A DNA stretch of 64,000 nt from Streptomyces chumphonensis (GTDB lineage: Bacteria; Actinomycetota; Actinomycetes; Streptomycetales; Streptomycetaceae). The stretch is from NCBI RefSeq assembly GCF_014779715.1, contig NZ_JACXYU010000005.1:286959-350958 (forward strand), written 5' to 3'. Position 1 is the first letter of the stretch. The number at the start of each line of letters is the position of its first letter. Position numbers and translations under genes: made by a program. Below, piece after piece: positions 59,032 to 64,000 of this stretch. The notes under the pieces were generated by a model, which was not told the DNA's origin, made no database searches, and saw only the letters and a list, made by a program, of their open reading frames with translations.

Positions 59032-59682
59032 TTACTTGCTGGGACGCGGCCCCCGAGGAGCAAGAACGTCTACGTTGGCTCCGCGACTGTTCAACCAGTC
59101 GGCCATCTCCGCGAATCGCAACTCTTCGGTATCTTCACCCATATGGACCGACAACCGGCCGAAAACAGTACCGGACATGCCGCGTACGACGGTGTGCTCG
59201 TCCACAGTGGCTTTCAGAATGGTCTCGTCGAGCTTGACGTTGGTGAGGTCCGCGCCCCGAAGGTCGACGCCGCTGAGAGAGGCATCCATCAGGCGGGCTC
59301 CCCGGAAACCGGCCCCGGACGCGTCCACTCCGTAGAGCGATGCTTTCACCATGTCCGCACCTGACAACCGAGCGTTCTGCAGAACTGCATCGTCCAGGTT
59401 CGCCCGAACCAGGGAGGCTGCCGTCAGATCCGCTCCGGTGAGGTCCGCGCCTTCAAGATTGGCACGATAGAACTCGGCGCCGCACAACGGCACGTCGACA
59501 AGGTTGGCCTGAGTGAACCACGATTCCGAGAAGTCACCTCCGGAAAAATCAGACCCCCGCAGGTCAAGTTCGATGGCGTAGAGCTTGCCCCTACGCTCAA
59601 GCCATTCGCTGATCCTGTTTGCCGCTTCCTGGTCTGCCGGGAGCTTCACCGGCCGCCACGCCTCAGGGGTACCAGACGACAT
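59032..59682 (-). CDS. Pentapeptide-repeat protein, probable immunity protein
   Basis: 216 aa. After a helical N-terminus (ADQEAANRISEWLERRGKLY) the A(D/N)LxG repeats run from about residue 45 to 150: LRGSDFSGGDFSESWFTQAN, LEGADLTGADLTAASLVRAN, LSGVDLRGADLTNVKLDE. They fold into a right-handed square beta-helix. ATG at 59682 overlaps the toxin gene end by 20 bases, so it is co-translated. Being the first gene downstream of the toxin, it is the best candidate for the cognate immunity protein. Confidence 0.75.
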   Translation of the reverse strand: MSSGTPEAWRPVKLPADQEAANRISEWLERRGKLYAIELDLRGSDFSGGDFSESWFTQANLVDVPLCGAEFYRANLEGADLTGADLTAASLVRANLDDAVLQNARLSGADMVKASLYGVDASGAGFRGARLMDASLSGVDLRGADLTNVKLDETILKATVDEHTVVRGMSGTVFGRLSVHMGEDTEELRFAEMADWLNSRGANVDVLAPRGPRPSK

Positions 59683-62089
59683 TGTTCTCCCAACCGTTTT
59701 CCTCGACGATGGCCTTGACGTCATCGATGGCCGCCTGGTTGGCATTGCGCATGTCGAGAATGACTGTACGTCCCTTGTCGACAATCTGCTCTTCCAGCTT
59801 GGTTATCCACCTTCCGTTGTTGGCGGGGTCATAGGCCCCCCTGAACGGCATGGACTTGTCCCTGACGTTGTTGAACGGGGGCCAGTCGGAATGGACACCC
59901 TTGATGTCATAGTACTCGTCAGCGCTTGGCGAGTAGAACTCGCCTCGGTTGGCCTCGGTCGGCCGCTGAATGTCATCCGGCAGACGGCCCTGCTCCTGTA
60001 GGTCCAGGCCAACGCGTGCCTCGTCCTTGGACGGTTCGCTGATCCCACCGTTCTTATCCGGGTCGCGCTGGAGTTGATCGAAGTCATCAACGTTGCGCGC
60101 CTCGACCGCCTCCAGGTGATTCCAGTGTTCGGCTCGTTCCTGGGGGGTGAACTCGGCCAGGGGTTCGTTGACCCGTGGTTCGGGAGTTCCGTTTGAGGGC
60201 TGCGGTGTCTCGACCTCCCCGTCAGCTCCCTTGTCAGGCACATCGCCCCCGGCCGGCTGGTCGCCTTCGGGTGCCTGTCCCTGGCCGGTCGGCGGTAGGT
60301 CATCGGCCGGGGCGACCGGGAGGCCGTCGTCGGCCGCTGGTCCACCCGGTCCTTCGGGAAGCTGAGAGCCACCCTGCGAGGGAACTTCAGGGCCGTGGCC
60401 GCCGGGGACGGAGCCCGAAGGCGAATTACCCACACCACCTGGAGCCGGGTGCGAAGTACCGCCACGGCCCGTGGGGGTGCCGTCGAGGGGGCCGGAGGGG
60501 CCGCCGCCCGAAGGGGGCGAGTGCGGGCCGTTGTCGGACTGGGCGGTGGGGCCCTCGGGCGCCGTACCGCCGGGGACGTGGTCGGCCGCCTGGCCGCGTG
60601 GCGCGCCGACGTCGCCCAGGTCGCCGACCTCGGCGGTGGCGTCGGCCGGTTTGCCGCCGACGAGGACGGGCTCGGGCGGAGCGGCAGGCGTGTCGTCGAT
60701 GATCGCGCGATCGTCCGCCGTCAGTTCGACGGGCGCCTGGTCGCCGGCCTGGATCGGCTGCCCGGTCGTCGGGTCCACCAGCGTGCCGTCGGGGAGCACC
60801 GCCTCGTTGTCGCTGAAGCGGACCGACCCGTCGGGGAGTTCGACGGCGGTGCTGCCGGGTGGCAGGTCGGGGAGGGTGGGGGCGTCGGGGGCGAAGGGGG
60901 TGCCGTCGGGGAGGCGCATCGTGCCGTCGGGGAGTTCGACGGCGCGTACCGCGCTGAGGTCGGCGAGGCCGGAGGTGACGTCGGTGAGTTTCGGCAGCCC
61001 GCGGAAGGTCGCGCTCAACCCGTTGCCGATGTACGTCATCGGGTCCACCACCCGGCCGACCCGCCCGGCCGCGTTCATCACCCGCGCCGCCGTCCCCGAA
61101 GCACTCGCACCCCGCACCGCCGTCCCCGTACCCAACGTCGCCACCGTCGTCAGCACGTTGAACGTCACCAACCCCGCCGCACGCCCCGGGTTCTCACCCC
61201 ACTCGTCCCACGCCACCAGCGACTTGCCGACCTCCTTGGTCGTGTTCAGGCTGTCCTTCATCCACGTCCGCGCCCCCTCCGGCGCCACCGCGTACGTCGC
61301 CGCCGCCAGCAACGGGGAGCCGATGATCAGGATGCCGGTGGCCAACTGGCCCAGACCCTTCCAGGAATCCTTGAACGTCTCCCACCCCTGCAACCCCACC
61401 AGGCCACCCAGACCCGTCAGGGTGCCCCAGACCCCGTCCACGATGAACCCGTCCCACACATAACTCTTGACCCAGTGACCCACCTCGTACCAGTGGTGGT
61501 CCTCCTCGGCCATCCTCCCCCACGGCGTCTCCCCCGCCCGCCGCATGTCCTCCACACTCAGGCCGTACATGTTCGCGCCGTCCGACCCGTCGTTCGCCAC
61601 CCACCGCGTCCCGTTCACCAACGCCGTGATCTTGTTCGCCGCCGACCGCTCCGCCGCCCAGAACTCCGCCACCGCGGCCGAGATGTCCCCCACCAACGCG
61701 TTGTTCGTCTCGATCTTCTCCTCGTCATACGTCCACTCGTCATCGTCCTTGACCGAGTCGACGAACGACTGCGCCTCCCCCTTCAACCGCTCCAGCCTCG
61801 CCACGATCGGACGCGCCTCCTCGGCGAACCCGACCAACGCCCCCGCCACCTTCTCCAGATCATCGGCGAAACCATCCGCCCGGTCCGAGACCGGCCGGGT
61901 GGAACCGAACAACTGCTCCGCCTCCGGCGCCGTGTAGAACGCCGACAACCCCTGAAACGTCGAATGCACACCCGAACCGGTATCCCGGATCGCACCCGCG
62001 TCCTCCGTCAACGCGGCCGCTTCCTCCTCCAGCAACCCGAAATCACCGGTGAACGACGGCACCCCCGACGGATCCACCATGTCAGCCAT
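59663..62089 (-). CDS. Type VII-secreted polymorphic toxin with CdiA-type nuclease tip
   Basis: 808 aa. The N-terminal 250 residues are helical and WXG-like (LLEEEAAALTEDAGAIRDTG, FADDLEKVAGALVGFAEEAR), with two hydrophobic stretches in the middle (LGQLATGILIIGSPLLAAAT). A Pro/Gly/Asp-rich linker of about 250 residues with PDGT repeats follows. The C-terminal 130 residues (EFYSPSADEYYDIKGVHSDW, WITKLEEQIVDKGRTVILDM, VEENGWENNVVWYP) match the pattern of CdiA C-terminal tRNase-type toxin domains, with acidic and Lys residues as in PD-(D/E)xK nucleases. The tip is visibly lower in GC than the rest, typical of exchanged toxin tips. Domain name is from pattern memory; nuclease activity is inferred. 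Confidence 0.78.
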   Translation of the reverse strand: MADMVDPSGVPSFTGDFGLLEEEAAALTEDAGAIRDTGSGVHSTFQGLSAFYTAPEAEQLFGSTRPVSDRADGFADDLEKVAGALVGFAEEARPIVARLERLKGEAQSFVDSVKDDDEWTYDEEKIETNNALVGDISAAVAEFWAAERSAANKITALVNGTRWVANDGSDGANMYGLSVEDMRRAGETPWGRMAEEDHHWYEVGHWVKSYVWDGFIVDGVWGTLTGLGGLVGLQGWETFKDSWKGLGQLATGILIIGSPLLAAATYAVAPEGARTWMKDSLNTTKEVGKSLVAWDEWGENPGRAAGLVTFNVLTTVATLGTGTAVRGASASGTAARVMNAAGRVGRVVDPMTYIGNGLSATFRGLPKLTDVTSGLADLSAVRAVELPDGTMRLPDGTPFAPDAPTLPDLPPGSTAVELPDGSVRFSDNEAVLPDGTLVDPTTGQPIQAGDQAPVELTADDRAIIDDTPAAPPEPVLVGGKPADATAEVGDLGDVGAPRGQAADHVPGGTAPEGPTAQSDNGPHSPPSGGGPSGPLDGTPTGRGGTSHPAPGGVGNSPSGSVPGGHGPEVPSQGGSQLPEGPGGPAADDGLPVAPADDLPPTGQGQAPEGDQPAGGDVPDKGADGEVETPQPSNGTPEPRVNEPLAEFTPQERAEHWNHLEAVEARNVDDFDQLQRDPDKNGGISEPSKDEARVGLDLQEQGRLPDDIQRPTEANRGEFYSPSADEYYDIKGVHSDWPPFNNVRDKSMPFRGAYDPANNGRWITKLEEQIVDKGRTVILDMRNANQAAIDDVKAIVEENGWENNVVWYP

Positions 62090-62119
62090 CGTCCGAACTC
62101 CCCCCCTACGGTCCCCGGT

Positions 62120-62509
62120 CTACTCGCCCTGGCCCTGGCCCTGGCCTTGACCGGGCAGGTCGAGCTCGGGGGCCTTGAGCGCCTCGGCCTGTGCCGCCGC
62201 CGCCATGTCCAGGTCCCCCGTCAGGTACGCACTCGTCGCGTCGGAGGCGCCCTGGAGCGACTTGCCCGCCCGTGCGGCCACGAACATCAGGTCCTCCTGC
62301 GTGGCCTCGGCGAACTCCGCGAGTGCGGCCCCGATCAGCCCCGCTTCCGGCACCGGCTCTCCCGGCATCGCCAGGGTCCCGGCGTAGCCGGCCGCGGACT
62401 CCAGGTGCCCGCCGTACTTCTCCACCTGGCCTTCGAGATCCCCGGCGATCTCCATGACGTCCTTCAGGACGCCGTTGATCCCGGGAACCGACAGATCCCA
62501 GCCCGTCAT
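62120..62509 (-). CDS. DUF6507-like WXG-related protein
   Basis: 129 aa. Helical protein MTGWDLSVPGINGVLKDVME with repeated heptads, ending LPGQGQGQGQGE. I associate this with the DUF6507 family located beside streptomycete toxins and ESX-like genes. It may act as a secretion partner or chaperone of the large toxin downstream. Coupled tightly to neighbours with 25-30 base spacing. Confidence 0.62.
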   Translation of the reverse strand: MTGWDLSVPGINGVLKDVMEIAGDLEGQVEKYGGHLESAAGYAGTLAMPGEPVPEAGLIGAALAEFAEATQEDLMFVAARAGKSLQGASDATSAYLTGDLDMAAAAQAEALKAPELDLPGQGQGQGQGE

Positions 62510-62533
62510 CGCCTACTCCCCCGCACGGCTGGT

Positions 62534-62848
62534 TCAGCCGATGCCGTCCACCGCCGCCTTCGCCCGCTGCAACGCCTGCGAAGCCGTGCCGTCGTTCTTC
62601 TCCAACGTTCCCCGCAGCAGCGTCACGATCGCCCGGACCTCGTTCGCCGCGCTGTTCCACCGCTGCTCGGCGCCGTGGTACTGCTCCGACACCCCGTCGG
62701 CCTGGAAGTCGGCCATGGCGGCCTTCACCTGACGGTCGCGGTCACCGATCACCTTCTCCAGCTGGCCGATCACCCCCGCCAGACTCCCCTGCACCTCCGT
62801 GGAGGCACCCGTGTCGTAACTCCGCCGGTCCTCACCAGCCACCACCAT
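62534..62848 (-). CDS. ESAT-6-like (WXG100 superfamily) protein, EsxB-type
   Basis: 104 aa. Two helices with a central turn: VQGSLAGVIGQLEKVIGDRD, AEQRWNSAANEVRAIVTLL. The turn carries W-N-S in place of W-x-G. Size and helical hairpin fit the WXG100 family, which is exported as dimers by EccC. ATG at 62848 is chosen over a TTG at 62851. Precedes the toxin module. Confidence 0.78.
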   Translation of the reverse strand: MVVAGEDRRSYDTGASTEVQGSLAGVIGQLEKVIGDRDRQVKAAMADFQADGVSEQYHGAEQRWNSAANEVRAIVTLLRGTLEKNDGTASQALQRAKAAVDGIG

Positions 62849-62880
62849 CAACCCCTTCCCAGGTCAACGCCGCGCGTTGC

Positions 62881-63219
62881 TCAACGGCCACCGAAACGCG
62901 CCGCGTCGAAGTTGGCCGAGGCCATCGACTGCCGCGCGTTGTCCGCCGACTCCTGCTCACCCGACATGAACGCCTGGTCCATGCCCTGCTGACCGCCGAG
63001 GATCGCCGACAGCGACCCGTTCAACGCGGCCGTGATCTCGTCCGAGTTCGCCTTGAACAGGTCGAACGCCCGCTTGCCCGCACCGTTGAAGCGCCCCTCC
63101 AACGGCTCGGCCGCGGCGATCAGCTGCTTGATCAACGACCCCATGTCCGTCGACGATCCGCGCGACTGCTTCGTCAGCGTCGCCAACGTCTGGTTCCCCA
63201 TGTCGAACTTCAGACCCAT
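62881..63219 (-). CDS. ESAT-6-like (WXG100 superfamily) protein, EsxA-type
   Basis: 112 aa. Hairpin of two helices: NQTLATLTKQSRGSSTDMGS, LIKQLIAAAEPLEGRFNGAG, KRAFDLFKANSDEITAALNG. The turn reads F-N-G-A-G instead of W-x-G. ATG at 63219 with a GGAGGGGAG site; a GTG at 63225 lies just upstream. It is the first gene of the leftward module and forms a probable heterodimer with the downstream partner. Confidence 0.8.
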   Translation of the reverse strand: MGLKFDMGNQTLATLTKQSRGSSTDMGSLIKQLIAAAEPLEGRFNGAGKRAFDLFKANSDEITAALNGSLSAILGGQQGMDQAFMSGEQESADNARQSMASANFDAARFGGR

Positions 63220-63447
63220 GAGCACTCCCCTCCCGCTTCCGTGGACCGTTCCCCGTGACGTCGTTCGTCCCGGAAAGGCTAACGCGCGCCTCCGACACTC
63301 CTCCAGACGTCTCCGGGGGCCGTCGCGGTTTCACCGCCGTCGCACGGTCTGCGGCCCCGACCCGGTCGGCGGTGGGGAAAACCCCACCCCACGGTGGCTG
63401 AGGAACCCCATGGCGGCCCGGTCGGCGCACGCGGCAGGCTGGGGCGC

Positions 63448-64000
63448 ATGACCGTGAGCACCGATCCCCCGCCGGGACGCGACACCGAGCGCGCACTGCC
63501 ACCGCCGCGTGCGCCGCTGAGCGCGCAGACGTGGCGGGAGATCGCCCACCTGCTGTCCAACCTGCCGGTGGCCGTCGCGGGCTTCGTCTACGTGGCCGTG
63601 TGGCTGTACGCCGGCGCGCTGCTCGCGGTGACCGTGGTCGGACTCCCGGTGCTGGCGGCGGGGCTCGTGGGCTGCCGCCAGCTGGGCAAGTTCGAACGGG
63701 GACGGGCCCGGCTGCTGCTGGACGTCGACGTCCCGGAGCCCACGCCGATCCGGCACCGCACGCACGGCGGATTCCTGCCGTGGCTGTGGGCGACGCTGAA
63801 GGACCCGGTGGGCTGGCGGAACGTGCTGTACGCGACGGTCCGGCTGCCGTGGGGGGTGGCGACGTTCGCGGTGGCCTTCGTCTCGCTCTTCGTCGCCTGG
63901 CCGATCCTGCCGTGGCTGGCCCGGGGGCTGACGAACGTGGACCGGCTGCTGGTCCGGGGGCTGCTGGCGCCCTCCAACGAACTGGAGCGCCGGATCGCGC
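63448..64000 (+). CDS. Membrane sensor-domain protein, truncated at window end
   Basis: 184 codons are visible from the ATG at 63448 to the window edge, with no stop. A Pro-rich N-terminus, then four transmembrane helices: LPVAVAGFVYVAVWLYAGAL, LLAVTVVGLPVLAAGLVG, WGVATFAVAFVSLFVAWPIL and a further segment around DPVGWRNVLYATVRLP. This is the putative sensor domain (PF13796) found at the N-terminus of streptomycete histidine kinases. A C-terminal kinase is expected off the edge. The 228 bases between it and the EsxA-type gene show nothing I can support. Confidence 0.75.
   Translation, partial: MTVSTDPPPGRDTERALPPPRAPLSAQTWREIAHLLSNLPVAVAGFVYVAVWLYAGALLAVTVVGLPVLAAGLVGCRQLGKFERGRARLLLDVDVPEPTPIRHRTHGGFLPWLWATLKDPVGWRNVLYATVRLPWGVATFAVAFVSLFVAWPILPWLARGLTNVDRLLVRGLLAPSNELERRIA

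Overview
The window is chromosomal DNA of a high-GC actinomycete, almost certainly a Streptomyces or close relative. The evidence is the strong GC bias at third codon positions, GTG starts and short translational overlaps, and the gene order nusG-secE-tRNA-Trp-aspC-add-murB-MaoC/MaoC-rpmG-tRNA-Met-tRNA-Thr, which I recall from Streptomyces chromosomes. Species cannot be named from sequence alone.

Layout. (1) 1-9.1 kb: conserved core with NusG, SecE, an aspartate-type aminotransferase, adenosine deaminase, MurB, a two-gene hot-dog dehydratase, ribosomal protein L33 and three tRNAs, then an amidohydrolase-like protein and a NAD(P)-binding protein. (2) 9.2-10.15 kb: a protein of unknown family with an R-N-x3-H motif typical of HEPN RNases. 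(3) 10.30-25.25 kb: a complete actinomycete integrative and conjugative element (AICE) of 14,958 bp inserted in the 3' half of a tRNA-Tyr gene and bounded by an exact 60-bp direct repeat. It encodes integrase, excisionase, a DnaB-N/DUF3987-like replication protein next to a repeat-rich candidate origin, an FtsK-type TraB translocase followed by large palindromes, a GntR regulator, membrane spread-type proteins, a GGDEF protein, a PP-loop ATPase, several tiny proteins, and a left-end leftward cargo block (pentapeptide-repeat membrane protein, membrane/coiled-coil protein, XRE-type regulator). (4) 25.4-29.5 kb: YajQ, an F420-type oxidoreductase divergent from a TetR regulator, an FBP zinc-finger protein, VOC protein, YccF and HtpX; a cloverleaf-like inverted-repeat structure lies just upstream of htpX. 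(5) 29.6-39.4 kb: a leftward complex I operon nuoA-B-C-H-I-J-K-L-M-N lacking D, E, F and G. (6) 39.5-47.8 kb: type VII secretion machinery (DUF6177-like, three-ATPase EccC, ParA-like ATPase, EccD, small membrane protein). (7) 48-57.3 kb: accessory metabolism (metal-dependent hydrolase, ferredoxin reductase, alpha/beta hydrolase, peroxiredoxin, nitroreductase), a GT-C type membrane protein, a TnpB remnant, an HTH protein, AIM24, Pth2-like and RibD-like proteins. (8) 57.5-63.2 kb: a WXG100/polymorphic toxin module: two ESAT-6-like proteins, a DUF6507-like protein, an 808-aa toxin with a nuclease-like tip, and downstream immunity-like genes (pentapeptide, YwqK/MORN, unknown, GNAT). (9) 63.4 kb to the edge: start of a membrane sensor protein.

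How it works together. In the AICE, the right end handles integration, excision and replication, the centre handles transfer, and the left end carries cargo. Its insertion rebuilds tRNA-Tyr and supplies a new terminator. The secretion genes at 39.5-47.8 kb and the WXG100/toxin module at 58-63 kb are plausibly one secretion system split by unrelated metabolism; EccB, EccE and mycosin are absent from the window. No CRISPR array, rRNA operon or intact insertion sequence was seen.
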